Part shown: piece by piece, positions 17,572 to 26,868 of the stretch | Position numbering within the stretch: the first letter of the stretch is position 1 | How the letters are laid out: every line of letters begins with the position of its first letter | From: Rhodocyclaceae bacterium | GTDB lineage: Bacteria; Pseudomonadota; Gammaproteobacteria; Burkholderiales; Usitatibacteraceae | Assembly (NCBI GenBank): GCA_020247545.1 | Contig: JADCIX010000053.1 | Span: forward strand, 1 to 32,995 | Reading direction: 5' to 3' | DNA length: 32,995 nucleotides | Translations under genes and position numbers: made by a program | Notes under the pieces: model-generated | Databases searched by the model: none | The model's input: the letters and a program-made list of their open reading frames with translations, nothing else | What the model was told of the DNA's origin: nothing

Positions 17572-17648
17572 TCTCTTCTCGAACCGATAGGTTCATCGTC
17601 TTGTAACAACCCGACTTGCTTTCCATCGCAACACTCCTTTGTAGACTT

Positions 17649-17660
17649 CACAATATTGTG
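17649..17660. other. 12-bp perfect palindrome between convergent genes
   Basis: CACAATATTGTG lies in the 119-bp gap between the converging YceI and histidine phosphatase genes. Nothing else is seen in that gap beyond a weak hairpin at 17581-17594. The palindrome may be an operator-like site or chance. Confidence 0.3.
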
Positions 17661-17690
17661 TTGCACTAATTATTTGAAACCGCCAGATCT

Positions 17691-18332
17691 CTAGGGCAAC
17701 TTCAGCATGCCGACGATGTCCAGCTGCGGCGGCTGGGACAGATCAGTCGAATGCGCAACCCGCGCAACGACCGCTTCCCCCATCGCCGGAGTTCGACCGG
17801 TGAGCGCAGTGATGTTCACCTGATGGGTCACGAGCACCAATGTTTTGCCGGGTTTCATACGAGCCGTTAGGCCGCCGCGAACCTGCTGGGCTTGAAGGTC
17901 TCCCGACCCGCTGTCAAAGTGTGAATTCAGCGCCGGCCAAGTATCTGCTTTGCCGAATGCGAGCACCGCCGTATCCACGCAGCGGCACCAGACCGACGAA
18001 AACACACCACTCGTTTGAATACCGTTGTCGGCAAATGCCTTGCCCCATGCTCGCGCTTGGGCACGGCCTGCAGTGCTGAGGTTTCGCTGCGTTTTACAGT
18101 CATCAAGCCGATAGCCCGGCGGGTCACCAATACCCGGAGCAGTCTCGGTGTGGCGAAGCAGTAAAACATGCCCGCCCTGTTTGAGCGCCGACCAGGCTGC
18201 TTCCGCATTCGCTTGGGCGGCCATTGGCAAGGAAAGCAAAGCGATGGGCAGGAGGGCAAAGCGGCGTAATGTGTACTTCGATTCGTGGCGCAACAATACG
18301 AAAAATCTTTTAACGGCGGGCCCCAACATCAT
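17691..18332 (-). CDS. Exported histidine phosphatase family protein
   Basis: 213 aa. A signal sequence (FALLPIALLSLPMAAQA) leads to the periplasm. The domain has the RHTE catalytic motif (LLLRHTETAPGIGDPP), CKTQRNLSTAGRAQARAWG and a late VTHQVNITALTG with the second catalytic histidine. These secreted members of the branch with GDPPG and TQRNLS are of unknown substrate. The ATG at 18332 overlaps the stop of the YidB-like gene by four bases (ATGA), so the two are translationally coupled. It closes the long minus-strand run that begins with the M61 peptidase. Confidence 0.85.
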   Translation of the reverse strand: MMLGPAVKRFFVLLRHESKYTLRRFALLPIALLSLPMAAQANAEAAWSALKQGGHVLLLRHTETAPGIGDPPGYRLDDCKTQRNLSTAGRAQARAWGKAFADNGIQTSGVFSSVWCRCVDTAVLAFGKADTWPALNSHFDSGSGDLQAQQVRGGLTARMKPGKTLVLVTHQVNITALTGRTPAMGEAVVARVAHSTDLSQPPQLDIVGMLKLP

Positions 18333-18562
18333 CGTCTAACAAACATGGCCAGGGCGTTATTCATGAAGTCGCTGGACTCGGACAACTTACCCTCGGGCGT
18401 GACGTGGTTGGTGAGGTCGGGAAGAACTTCGGCAAGGCCGGACTGTCCTCCCGCGCCTTGTTCGGTAAGCATCTTCATCGCGATTTGTACGAGCCGACTT
18501 GCCGACTGATCACCTGCGCCGCTGTTCATCACGCGACCGAGAATGTTATCGAGCAATCCCAT
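18329..18562 (-). CDS. Short YidB-like (DUF937) protein
   Basis: 77 aa. The start MGLLDNILGRVMNS and the Gly- and Gln-rich stretch before GLAEVLPDL are typical of the YidB/DUF937 family, but usual members are 120 residues or longer and this one stops after one domain half. A GGAG ribosome site lies six bases before the ATG. Its function is unknown in all species. It is 18 bp downstream of the CinA-like gene and overlaps the phosphatase start. The full translation start and coupling argue that it is a gene, not a remnant. Confidence 0.62.
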   Translation of the reverse strand: MGLLDNILGRVMNSGAGDQSASRLVQIAMKMLTEQGAGGQSGLAEVLPDLTNHVTPEGKLSESSDFMNNALAMFVRR

Positions 18563-18580
18563 GCTGCTTCTCCGAAAAAC

Positions 18581-19324
18581 CTAGAGGTTGGTAAATGTAT
18601 AACCCAGTCGTGTGACCTCCGCTCTGGCTTCAGCCATTGCTGCGGGTACCTCACCGGGATTGCCGGACAATGAAAACTCAATCTGTCGTCCACCAGGAAT
18701 ATGCTTTGGTAGCGACGACAATCGTATGTCCGGATAGCGCATCAAGATGGCATTCATCATGTCGATCAAGTTCGACTCGCCGGCCTCTTCAATTAAGATA
18801 GATTCAGTGGCGACCTTCACGGCGTGAAAGAGATGTTGGTAGCGCGTTTCCAGCACCCACTGCATCATCGGCCAGGACATTTCGGGAAAACCCGGTAGAA
18901 AGTGATGGTCACCACACGAAAACGCCGCAATGCGGTTATATGGATTAGGGATGATGGTTGCGCCGATCGGGAACTCCGCCATACGCCGTCGATGCGTTGT
19001 CAGTTCGAAATCCGGCTTTGTTTGCATCTCGGCAAGCGCCTCTGGGTGTTCAAGCAGCCCGACGCCCAATGCGGCTGCCGCACACTGACGGGTGTGGTCG
19101 TCGGGTGTGGCACCGATGCCACCAAACGAGAACACCACATCGCTGGTGGCAAACGATTGGCGCAAGACTGCTGTGATACGCGGGGGCTCATCGCCGACAT
19201 AGTTTGCGTAGGACAACGACAGCCCGCGTTTGCCAAGTTGTTCGATCACTTTCGACAAGTGTTTATCCTGGCGTTTGCCGGACAAGATTTCATCACCGAT
19301 GATGATGGCACCGAAAGTCCGCAT
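18581..19324 (-). CDS. CinA N-terminal-like molybdopterin-binding domain protein
   Basis: 247 aa. The first 170 residues form a MoCF-biosynthesis (MogA/CinA-N) domain: GAIIIGDEILSGKRQD at the start, and the signature GGIGATPDDHTR at 68-79. HHFLPGFPEMSW follows. There is no CinA C-terminal nicotinamide-nucleotide deamidase domain, so this is the short form found in many Proteobacteria, proposed to be a pyrophosphatase-like enzyme of NAD or molybdopterin metabolism. The ATG at 19324 is four bases after the FKBP stop, so the pair is coupled. Upstream frame extension is not used. Confidence 0.85.
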   Translation of the reverse strand: MRTFGAIIIGDEILSGKRQDKHLSKVIEQLGKRGLSLSYANYVGDEPPRITAVLRQSFATSDVVFSFGGIGATPDDHTRQCAAAALGVGLLEHPEALAEMQTKPDFELTTHRRRMAEFPIGATIIPNPYNRIAAFSCGDHHFLPGFPEMSWPMMQWVLETRYQHLFHAVKVATESILIEEAGESNLIDMMNAILMRYPDIRLSSLPKHIPGGRQIEFSLSGNPGEVPAAMAEARAEVTRLGYTFTNL

Positions 19325-19328
19325 AACA

Positions 19329-19778
19329 CTACTTGATTGCCAGCAGTTCGATTTCAAACACCAGCGTTGCGTTTGGCGGAATGACACCGCCCGCACCGCG
19401 CGCACCATAACCAAGGTCCGGTGGAATGATCAGGGTACGCTTACCGCCGATCGCCATGCCGGCGACACCTTGCTCCCAGCCGGCGATGACGCGTCGCTGG
19501 CCAATAGTGAATTCGAACGGGTCATTGCGATCTAACGACGAATCAAATTTGTTACCTTTGCTTCCAGGCCCGCCGTTAGTACCCGGCACAAACAGCCAGC
19601 CAGAGTAATGCACCCGGGCGATGCTGCCGACCGCAGCAATGGTGCCAGCGCCCACGACCGTATCAATTTTGGTGAGTGCGGTGACAGCGGAAGGGTAAAC
19701 GGGAACGGGTGGGGTAGTTGTCATAGCGCAGCCTAACAGTAGGGTTGAAGTGAATGCAATCGAGATGAGTTTTTTCAT
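19329..19778 (-). CDS. FKBP-type peptidyl-prolyl isomerase, lipoprotein
   Basis: 149 aa. [19 protein letters not shown] has a lipobox with Cys17, so the protein is a lipid-anchored periplasmic or outer-membrane FKBP. The domain is complete: [37 protein letters not shown] and a closing [14 protein letters not shown]. It catalyses proline isomerisation during folding of exported proteins. GGGAGGTCACC directly before the ATG is a strong ribosome site. It lies 26 bp downstream of ggt. Confidence 0.92.
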   Translation of the reverse strand: MKKLISIAFTSTLLLGCAMTTTPPVPVYPSAVTALTKIDTVVGAGTIAAVGSIARVHYSGWLFVPGTNGGPGSKGNKFDSSLDRNDPFEFTIGQRRVIAGWEQGVAGMAIGGKRTLIIPPDLGYGARGAGGVIPPNATLVFEIELLAIK

Positions 19779-19804
19779 GGTGACCTCCCTGCGAAATCAA
19801 AATG

Positions 19805-21658
19805 TCAGCGGCCTTTGGCAGCGCCTTCACGACGCGGGTCAACGCCTCCCTGCCAACCGTTGGGTACGCGTAACACGCCATGTAACCCGCTTGGGATATC
19901 GCCGATGCGGACATCATGGCCGATAACGCGCAGTGCGACCGCTAACTTCTCGGCACCCGCGCCCCGTTCGATATCGGTCGGGCCATTACGGCTGCCGCCA
20001 TTGGGCAGCGCGATGGCGGCTTGTACGTCGAGCTGCCAATCCAGTACGCCGATGATTGTTTTGGTGACCGAGTTGACGATGGTGGCACCCAACGCCGAGC
20101 CGATCACCATCTTGAGTTTTCCTTTGTCGTCAAAGATGATGACCGGTGCCATCGTACTGCGCGGTCGTTTTCCGGGCGCAATGGCGTTTGCGATAGGCAC
20201 GCCGGCTGCGTCGGTGGGCGTTAATGAAAAATCTGTCATGTGATTGTTCAGAAAAAAACCGCGCACGAAAATCTGGCTGCCGAAAGAGGCATCAACAGAG
20301 GTTGTCATGCTGACCGCGTTGCCATCGGCATCGACAATCGAAAAATGGCTGGTGCCAGTGAGACTTGTCGTTGCGTCCTCGGCTTGGGAGAGTTTTACCG
20401 CAGCAGGAGTTCCCGGTGCGGCGCGGCCCAGACTGCGATCGGTGTGAATCAATGCACTGCGTTCACGTAAGTAGGCGGAACTGATCAACGCCTTGACCGG
20501 CACATCCGCGAAGCGATCATCGGCGGCAAATTTCTCGCGATCCGCAAACGCCAAGCGTCCGGCCTCGGCAAACAGGTGAGCTGCCTCCACCGAATCGGGC
20601 TTCATGCTCGGCAGATCGAAGCGCTCCAGCATACCCAAAATCTGCAGGATCGCAACACCGCCACTAGATGGCATGGGCATGCTGCAAACGCGGTTGCCGC
20701 GATAATCACCGCACACCGCCTCGCTGATGCGCACACGGTAGGCAGCGAAATCCGCTTCAGTTGCGATGCCCGGTCGCGGGTGGGTGCGCAGTGCTGCGAC
20801 AATGTCACGTGCAATCTCGCCCTGGTAGAAGGCATCGGCACCGCCGACGGCAATACGTTTCATCGTCGCGGCTAGCGCCGGATTCTTGACAATCGTACCA
20901 ACCGCTTTCGGTGTTCCATCGGCATTGAAGAACATCGCGCGTGTCTCAGGCGTATCGCGCAAGACCGCGCTGCTCCCCGCCTGCTGTACGGTACGTGCCG
21001 AAAGTGGATAACCGTTCTCTGCCAGACGGATGGCAGTTTGAAACAGCGCCGCCCAGGGCAATTTTCCGTGCGCCGCGTGTGCGGCCTCGAGCGAACGCAG
21101 TGTGCCGGGAATGCCGAACGATTTGCCGCTGCGGACTGCATCGGCAAAGCGCATGGGTTTGCCATCCTCGCCAAGCAACATCGTCGGGGTGGCCGCTTGA
21201 GGGGCGATCTCGCGCCCGTCATAAGCGATGGTAGCGTTTCGTTTGGCAGCGTAATACAACATGAAGGACCCACCGCCAATACCGGACGATTGCGGCTCGA
21301 CCAGGTTCAACACCATTTGCACCGCAACCGCAGCATCAATGGCACTTCCACCCTTGGCTAAAACATCGATACCTGCCTCGGTGGCAAGCGGATGTGCCGC
21401 AGCGACCATATCGCGCTTGGAGAAACTCACTTTACGCTCGATCATCTGGCCGGCCGGCTCGGGCATGTCGCGTGTGGGCTGGGCGCGAGAAATTGCTGAC
21501 CAGCATGCGACTGAGAAGAACACGCAACCGCAGATGAACGCAGATGAATGCCGATGCGTACGAAAACCTTCGGTACTCGCTACCGCACTCGTGTTTACGC
21601 GTGTTGCATCGTGCGGCTTGCCAGACAACTGAAGTGGTACGAATTGATCTGTCTTCAT
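19805..21658 (-). CDS. ggt: Gamma-glutamyltransferase
   Basis: 617 aa from the ATG at 21658. A hydrophobic export signal at about residues 38-58 (FICGCVFFSVACWSAISRA) follows an unusually long polar N-terminus of 37 residues. The GGT precursor pattern is intact: MVAAAHPLATEAG, GGSAIDAAVA, GIGGGSFMLYY, and the autocleavage threonine at about 436 in TSHFSIVDADG (the nucleophile of the small subunit). GGT hydrolyses glutathione and gamma-glutamyl peptides in the periplasm. A GTG at 21682, overlapping gabD, is an alternative start. The N-terminal extension contains a short tandem repeat (see 21531-21560), and a start after it would need a less usual codon. Confidence 0.9.
   Translation of the reverse strand: MKTDQFVPLQLSGKPHDATRVNTSAVASTEGFRTHRHSSAFICGCVFFSVACWSAISRAQPTRDMPEPAGQMIERKVSFSKRDMVAAAHPLATEAGIDVLAKGGSAIDAAVAVQMVLNLVEPQSSGIGGGSFMLYYAAKRNATIAYDGREIAPQAATPTMLLGEDGKPMRFADAVRSGKSFGIPGTLRSLEAAHAAHGKLPWAALFQTAIRLAENGYPLSARTVQQAGSSAVLRDTPETRAMFFNADGTPKAVGTIVKNPALAATMKRIAVGGADAFYQGEIARDIVAALRTHPRPGIATEADFAAYRVRISEAVCGDYRGNRVCSMPMPSSGGVAILQILGMLERFDLPSMKPDSVEAAHLFAEAGRLAFADREKFAADDRFADVPVKALISSAYLRERSALIHTDRSLGRAAPGTPAAVKLSQAEDATTSLTGTSHFSIVDADGNAVSMTTSVDASFGSQIFVRGFFLNNHMTDFSLTPTDAAGVPIANAIAPGKRPRSTMAPVIIFDDKGKLKMVIGSALGATIVNSVTKTIIGVLDWQLDVQAAIALPNGGSRNGPTDIERGAGAEKLAVALRVIGHDVRIGDIPSGLHGVLRVPNGWQGGVDPRREGAAKGR
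21531..21560. repeat. Short 10-bp tandem repeat in the ggt leader
   Basis: Three imperfect 10-base units on the plus strand: GCAGATGAAC, GCAGATGAAT and GCCGATGCGT. They encode the segment THRHSSAFICG of the ggt leader on the other strand. This sequence recurs as a dispersed element in many unrelated bacterial genomes and its encoded peptide is well known as an annotation curiosity, which I recall but cannot look up here. It reads in frame, so it lengthens the export leader. Confidence 0.5.
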
Positions 21659-21674
21659 CAGCGGTTGTGTGGTT

Positions 21675-23153
21675 CTAAACACTCAAACACAGGTACTTGA
21701 TTTCAATATAGTCGTCGATGCCGTACTTGGAACCTTCGCGCCCCAACCCTGATTGCTTGATTCCGCCGAACGGTGCGAGCTCGTTGGAGATCATGCCGGA
21801 GTTAACACCCACCATGCCGGTTTCCAGCGCCTCGGCAACTTTGAAAACGCGTGAGATGTTTTGCGCGTAGAAGTACGCTGCCAAACCAAACTCAGTGTTG
21901 TTTGCCCAAGCGACTGCTTCTTCATCTGTATTGAAACGAATCAGCGGCGCGATCGGGCCAAATGTTTCTTCGTGGGACACACGAGCGGTCGACGACACGT
22001 TGGTTAACAAGGTGGGGACAAAAAATCTGCCGCCCCGAGCATGTGCCTTGCCACCCAAAACAACTTCGGCACCGTTGGCCACCGCATCAGCCACATGTGC
22101 CTTGACCTTGGTGATCGCGCTGTCATCAATTAACGGGCCAATGTTAATGCCGGTTTCATTGCCTTGCCCTACCTTCAAGATGGCCATCTTGGTTTTGAGT
22201 TTTGCCGCAAACGCATCGTACACCCCAGCCTGCACGTAGATGCGATTTGCACTTACACAAGTCTGACCGGCATTGCGAAACTTCGCTTGCATCAGACCTT
22301 CAACCGCAGCATCTAGGTCGGCATCGTCAAAGACGATAAATGGTGCGTTGCCACCCAATTCCAACGACATCTTCTTGATTGTTGGGGCGCACTGGCGCAT
22401 CAGGATTCGGCCCACCTCGGTCGAACCGGTAAACGACATCTTGCGTACGATTGGATTGGCGCAGAGTTCATTACCAATGGCAGGCGCTGAGGCAGAGCTG
22501 CCGGTGACGACATTGAAAACACCCTTCGGCACACCGGCGCGGTGCGCCAGTTCGGCCAGCGCCAAGGCGGATAGCGGGGTCTGCTCGGCGGGCTTCAAAA
22601 CCATGGTGCAACCGGCAGCGAGCGCCGGCCCAGCCTTGCGCGCGATCATGCCATTGGGGAAATTCCAAGGCGTGATTGCGGCTGTCACGCCAATAGCTTG
22701 TTTGATGACCAGTAGACGCTTATCCGGTAAATGCGGCGGGATCACATCGCCGTAGACACGTTTGCCTTCCTCTGCGAACCACTCGATGAAGGACGCGCCA
22801 AACATGATTTCACCCTTCGCTTCAGCGAGTGGTTTGCCATTCTCAGCCACCAAAATTTGTGCGAGGTCGTCGATGTTGGCGACCATCAGCTCGAACCACT
22901 TACGCAAAATGGCACCGCGCGCCTTGGCGGTCATCGCCCGCCAAGCCGGCAGCGCGGCGTTCGCGGCTTCAATGGCCCGTCTAGTTTCCACCGCACCACA
23001 GTCGGCGACCTCGGCGACGCGCGAAGCATCGGCAGGGTTATCGACCAGGAAGGTCGTACCGGCTGCCGCGTTAACCCAGGCACCATCGATATAACTTTGG
23101 TTGCGCAACAACGCAGGGTCTTGTAGCGGTATTGATGTCGTCAAGGCAGTCAT
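21675..23153 (-). CDS. gabD: NAD(P)-dependent succinate-semialdehyde dehydrogenase
   Basis: 492 aa, full length. Aldehyde dehydrogenase landmarks are all present: TPWNFPNGM (161-169), FTGSTEVG (241-248), LELGGNAP with general base Glu265, and NAGQTCVSANRI with catalytic Cys299. The C-terminal NSGMISNELAPFGGIKQSG is typical of the GabD branch, which oxidises succinate semialdehyde to succinate in GABA breakdown. GAGGA lies eight bases before the ATG. No gabT is in the window. It is 57 bp downstream of the M61 peptidase and 16 bp upstream of ggt, so it probably shares their transcript. Confidence 0.92.
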   Translation of the reverse strand: MTALTTSIPLQDPALLRNQSYIDGAWVNAAAGTTFLVDNPADASRVAEVADCGAVETRRAIEAANAALPAWRAMTAKARGAILRKWFELMVANIDDLAQILVAENGKPLAEAKGEIMFGASFIEWFAEEGKRVYGDVIPPHLPDKRLLVIKQAIGVTAAITPWNFPNGMIARKAGPALAAGCTMVLKPAEQTPLSALALAELAHRAGVPKGVFNVVTGSSASAPAIGNELCANPIVRKMSFTGSTEVGRILMRQCAPTIKKMSLELGGNAPFIVFDDADLDAAVEGLMQAKFRNAGQTCVSANRIYVQAGVYDAFAAKLKTKMAILKVGQGNETGINIGPLIDDSAITKVKAHVADAVANGAEVVLGGKAHARGGRFFVPTLLTNVSSTARVSHEETFGPIAPLIRFNTDEEAVAWANNTEFGLAAYFYAQNISRVFKVAEALETGMVGVNSGMISNELAPFGGIKQSGLGREGSKYGIDDYIEIKYLCLSV

Positions 23154-23210
23154 ATTGGTGTTCCTCTGGTGGTATGGTTTGGGCGGAGCGGAAGAGACAA
23201 CCGAATTGCC

Positions 23211-25007
23211 CTACCTTCCCAGCCAGTTGGTGCGTCGGGTCTTTGCCTCAGGCGGGGATTCGCTTAACGTAAGCACACAAGTGCTGGTCGTCGGCTCGAG
23301 CAAAGTTAGTTTGATTTCCATCATCTCATCACGGCGAAATGCGATTACGTCGAGCGTGCTGCCAATGTCGTAAGTTCTGATTCTGCGCTCCAAGTTGCCG
23401 GCATTCACACGCAAGCGATCAACGGCCACGATGGTGTCGCCCGCAGAAAGACCTGCGGCTATCGCCGAACCGCCGTCGAACACCTGCGCCAACTTGGCGT
23501 CACCATTCGATTCACTAGCAAGCTTGGCGCCCAAGGTTGGCAACACTCGCTCCGGCGTTTTTGCACCAGTTGTGCCGTTCGCTCTCCAAGACAGTGTCAC
23601 GCCGGCGGTGGCGAGCAATCGGGTGAGGTCGGGGTCTGCCGTTCCGTACACGGTAAGGGCAAAAAAACCGCTGAGATCGATCCCCGCGACTTCTGTGGAC
23701 ACACGCTCAATTTCGCCCTCGGGAACACCGATGCCTGGTTTACCAAAGCGAGTCCAAAGGTCGCGCATCACATCATCGAGCGAATACCTGTCTTGCGTTG
23801 CCTCACGAATCGTGAGGTCGAGTGCCAGGCCGATCAGCGCACCTTTTTGGTAATAACTGACGATACTGTTTGGTGAATTTTCATCCTGCCGGTAGTACTT
23901 GATCCAGGAATCGAACGAGGAATCAGCCACACTCTGCTTGGTGCGACCGGCTTGCGAAAGCACCCGCCCGATACCGTCAGCTTCGAGTTCCAGATACTCA
24001 AGCACGCTTATCACACCAGAGCGCACCAGCATGAGGTCGTCGTAGTAATCGGTGAACCCCTCAAAGAACCAGAGTTGTTTGGTGTAGTTCTCTTGTGTGA
24101 GGTCGTACGGTACAAAACGCTCAGGCATGATGCGCTTCACGTTCCAGGTGTGAAAGTACTCATGTGAGGCGAGGGACAGCAACTTGCGGTAGCCTGTCGT
24201 GACACGCGGTTCATTCGCAAGTGGTAATTCATCACGGCCGACGATGAGTGCAGTGGACGCACGATGCTCCAAGCCACCAAAGCCTTCACCAACGACGGTG
24301 ATGAGAAACCAATACTCCGACATGGGTGCGGTCGCGGTTTCCGGCTCGAACAAGCGAATTTGTGTCTCGCATATCTTCTTGAGGTCGGCGGTCAAGCGGC
24401 TGACATCTGCGCGATGCCGCCCAGTCAGTACCAGGTGGTGTATGACCCCGCAGGCGTCAAAGGTGGCGTGTGTAAACAGACCCATCTCGACCGGATGGTC
24501 GATCAACGCGTCGTAGTTTTCAGCGTGATACATCCCAAAGTCGCGACCGTTATCTCCCGCGGTTGGTCCAGCGAGAGACGTTGCCACCTTCCAGCCCTGG
24601 TAGCACTCGCCGATCGGGCGAACAATTTCAACCCCGCAGGCGCTGTCACGTTGGCCTTCAACGAGCAGGAAGACGCTGGCACCGTTAAAAAATCCGTGGG
24701 TGTGATCGAGGTGCGCGCCGCGCACGGAGAGGTCCCAAGCATAAACCGTGTAGGTCAACGCTAATGCGCCGTTGACTGGGGCGCACTGCCATGTGCATTT
24801 ATTGATTTTTTCGCAGGCAACTGCGTAACCGCCGCAGCGCGCCTCCACACGACCGATATGTCGGGCAAATTCGCGGATCATGTAACTTCCCGGAATCCAC
24901 ACGGGCAGTGCAAAGCGCTGCCCAGCCGTGTCTGGCTGGTCGACGGTGACCGTGACTTGCCACAGGTGCGCTGCGGGGTGGATGGGGACGATACGGTAGC
25001 GGATCAC
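23211..25007 (-). CDS. M61 family metallopeptidase with PDZ domain
   Basis: 598 aa from the GTG at 25007. The zinc site HEYFH is at 282-286 in SLASHEYFHTWNVKRIMP, with third ligand Glu316 in WFFEGFTDYY. The N-terminal domain has LPVWIPGSYMIREFARH, and a PDZ domain lies near the C-terminus (about 490-570, DGGSAIAAGLSAGDTIVAVD). M61 enzymes are glycyl-type aminopeptidases. I chose the GTG because family members begin at the matching MIxYRI; the frame upstream to 25148 is not protein-like. No clear signal peptide is seen with this start. It heads the minus-strand run and is divergent from the binding protein at 25134. Confidence 0.88.
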   Translation of the reverse strand: MIRYRIVPIHPAAHLWQVTVTVDQPDTAGQRFALPVWIPGSYMIREFARHIGRVEARCGGYAVACEKINKCTWQCAPVNGALALTYTVYAWDLSVRGAHLDHTHGFFNGASVFLLVEGQRDSACGVEIVRPIGECYQGWKVATSLAGPTAGDNGRDFGMYHAENYDALIDHPVEMGLFTHATFDACGVIHHLVLTGRHRADVSRLTADLKKICETQIRLFEPETATAPMSEYWFLITVVGEGFGGLEHRASTALIVGRDELPLANEPRVTTGYRKLLSLASHEYFHTWNVKRIMPERFVPYDLTQENYTKQLWFFEGFTDYYDDLMLVRSGVISVLEYLELEADGIGRVLSQAGRTKQSVADSSFDSWIKYYRQDENSPNSIVSYYQKGALIGLALDLTIREATQDRYSLDDVMRDLWTRFGKPGIGVPEGEIERVSTEVAGIDLSGFFALTVYGTADPDLTRLLATAGVTLSWRANGTTGAKTPERVLPTLGAKLASESNGDAKLAQVFDGGSAIAAGLSAGDTIVAVDRLRVNAGNLERRIRTYDIGSTLDVIAFRRDEMMEIKLTLLEPTTSTCVLTLSESPPEAKTRRTNWLGR

Positions 25008-25133
25008 GCGGGGGAGCCAAACTATCTGGCAAAAAGGCTGCGGTGTGCACAGTTTACGGTAGCATGAGCGCCGAGACAAACTTGACCGGTCGTCCGTTGT
25101 CAGATGGCCTATCTTTCGCAAACCGGCACACCT

Positions 25134-26738
25134 ATGAAAAATCACCACAACATTGCTCTAACCAGCCTCCTCGCGGCGGGATTAGCGGCGCTCTTATGCG
25201 TTCTACCCGCCCAAGCAAAAACCCTGCGTTGGTCGAGCGCCGGCGACATGCAGACGGCCGACCCGCACGCCCAAAACTCCGGCGTCAACAACAACATCAA
25301 CGGCCAGATCTTTGAGGGATTGGTTGAACGCGGCAAGAACATGGAGATCGTGCCTCGGCTCGCTACCAGTTGGCGGCAACCCAACCCGACAACGTGGGTG
25401 TTTGATATTCGCAAAAACGTCAAATTCCACGATGGTAAGCCGCTGACGGCCGATGACGTTGTTTGGTCCATCCTGAGGATGCAGCAACCCACATCTAATT
25501 TCCGCGTTTACGCCAACGGCATTGGCAAACCGCGCAAGATTGATTCGCATACCGTCGAACTCACCACGCCGGTGCCGAACCCTGTCACCCTCGAGATGCT
25601 CGTCAACATGTTCATCATGAGCCGCGATTGGGCAATCGCCAACAAGGTGGAAAAAGTACAGGACTACGCGGCGAAAGAAGAAACCTTTGCCGCGCGTAAT
25701 GCGAATGGTACCGGGCCGTTTATGCTCGTCTCGCGTGAGCCGGAAGTGAAAACGGTGCTCAAGAAAAACCCCAACTGGTGGGGCATCGCCGAGAAGAAGT
25801 TCGAAGGCAACGTCACCGAGGTTGTCTATACACCGATCTCCTCAGAAGCCACACGGATGTCAGCGCTTCTTTCGGGGGAGATTGATTTTGTGCTCGATCC
25901 TGCGGTGCAAAACCTCGAGCAGTTCAAACGCAATAAGGCTTTGAAGGTCATCCAAGGCATCGAAAATCGCGTGGTGTTTTTTGGTATGGATCAAGGCCGC
26001 GATGAGTTGCTCTACAGCAACATCAAGGGCAAGAACCCGCTGAAGGACAAGCGTGTGCGTCAGGCGATGTATCAGGCCATCGACATAGAGGCGATCAAAC
26101 GCACCGCCATGCGTGGGTTATCAACACCGACCGGTTTGGTACATCCAAACCCGGTGGCGGCCAAGTTGCCTGCAGAGCTCACCAAACGTTTGCCGTTTGA
26201 TATCGCCGCTGCAACAAAGCTCATGAGCGACGCGGGATACGCGAGTGGCTTCGACATTACGCTCGACTGTCCGATCGGTCGGTATCTGGCGGATGAACGT
26301 ATCTGTGTATCTGTCGCCGGTATGCTCGCGAAAATCAACGTTCGCGTGCGCGTCAACACGATGCCGATTTCAACCTATTTCGCCAAGATTCAAAAGCTCG
26401 ACACCAGCTTTTATATGCTCGGCTGGGGCGGCTCCACCTTCGAGCCAATATTCACCTTGCAGCCGATCATGCACAGTCGCAACACCGTGGGTGATGGTGA
26501 CTACAACTATGGACAGGTGAAGGATGCAAAGTTTGACGCGCTCGTGCGGCAGATCAAGGGTGAGCTCGACCCTAAAAAGCGCATGGCGATGATTGTTGAG
26601 GCGTTCAAAATTTACAACGACAACGTCTATCTACTGCCATTGCACCTACAGATTATCCCTTGGGCGATGCGGGCGAACATGAGTGCCATTCACCGAGCAG
26701 ACAACTGGCTGGAAGTGCCGTGGGTGGTGATTAAGTGA
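25134..26738 (+). CDS. Peptide ABC transporter substrate-binding protein (SBP family 5), orphan third copy
   Basis: 534 aa. Signal peptide with core IALTSLLAAGLAALLCVL and cleavage after PAQA. The mature part has LRWSSAGDMQTADPHAQN, VKFHDGKPLTADDVVW and ARNANGTGPFML, the same landmarks as the two copies at 12282 and 14016. No permease or ATPase gene accompanies it, so it may serve the importer at 8321-12268 or an importer elsewhere. I use the ATG at 25134, since the earlier ATG at 25104 would put ten polar residues before the signal peptide; neither has a good ribosome site. Confidence 0.9.
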   Translation: MKNHHNIALTSLLAAGLAALLCVLPAQAKTLRWSSAGDMQTADPHAQNSGVNNNINGQIFEGLVERGKNMEIVPRLATSWRQPNPTTWVFDIRKNVKFHDGKPLTADDVVWSILRMQQPTSNFRVYANGIGKPRKIDSHTVELTTPVPNPVTLEMLVNMFIMSRDWAIANKVEKVQDYAAKEETFAARNANGTGPFMLVSREPEVKTVLKKNPNWWGIAEKKFEGNVTEVVYTPISSEATRMSALLSGEIDFVLDPAVQNLEQFKRNKALKVIQGIENRVVFFGMDQGRDELLYSNIKGKNPLKDKRVRQAMYQAIDIEAIKRTAMRGLSTPTGLVHPNPVAAKLPAELTKRLPFDIAAATKLMSDAGYASGFDITLDCPIGRYLADERICVSVAGMLAKINVRVRVNTMPISTYFAKIQKLDTSFYMLGWGGSTFEPIFTLQPIMHSRNTVGDGDYNYGQVKDAKFDALVRQIKGELDPKKRMAMIVEAFKIYNDNVYLLPLHLQIIPWAMRANMSAIHRADNWLEVPWVVIK

Positions 26739-26743
26739 GAGAA

Positions 26744-26760
26744 CGGCCAAAAGCAGACGT
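26744..26760 (+). repeat. Partial copy (D) of the dispersed repeat
   Basis: CGGCCAAAAGCAGACGT begins six bases after the stop of the binding protein. It matches the first 11-12 bases of the 50-bp repeat seen at 27589, 31874 and 32264 with one or two changes, and then diverges. It may be the left boundary of the accessory arm. Confidence 0.35.
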
Positions 26761-26807
26761 AGCGCGTGACCGCCCAGCTGACCAAATTTCTGAGGCGCCC
26801 TTAAAGA

Positions 26808-26845
26808 AGCGCCAGGCTTGCACACAACTTTTTCGTTCTGGCGCT
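26808..26845. repeat. Inverted repeat upstream of the toxin-antitoxin unit
   Basis: AGCGCCAG (26808-26815) and CTGGCGCT (26838-26845) are perfect 8-base inverted arms with a 22-base spacer. No T-tract follows, so a terminator is doubtful. It could be a weak end structure for the binding-protein transcript. Confidence 0.35.
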
Positions 26846-26868
26846 GACATTTGCTGACTCGCAATATG

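Noticed and set aside
17581-17594. Small GAACC-GATA-GGTTC hairpin as a terminator after the YceI gene
   Set aside because: Five-base stem without a T-tract; too weak to call.
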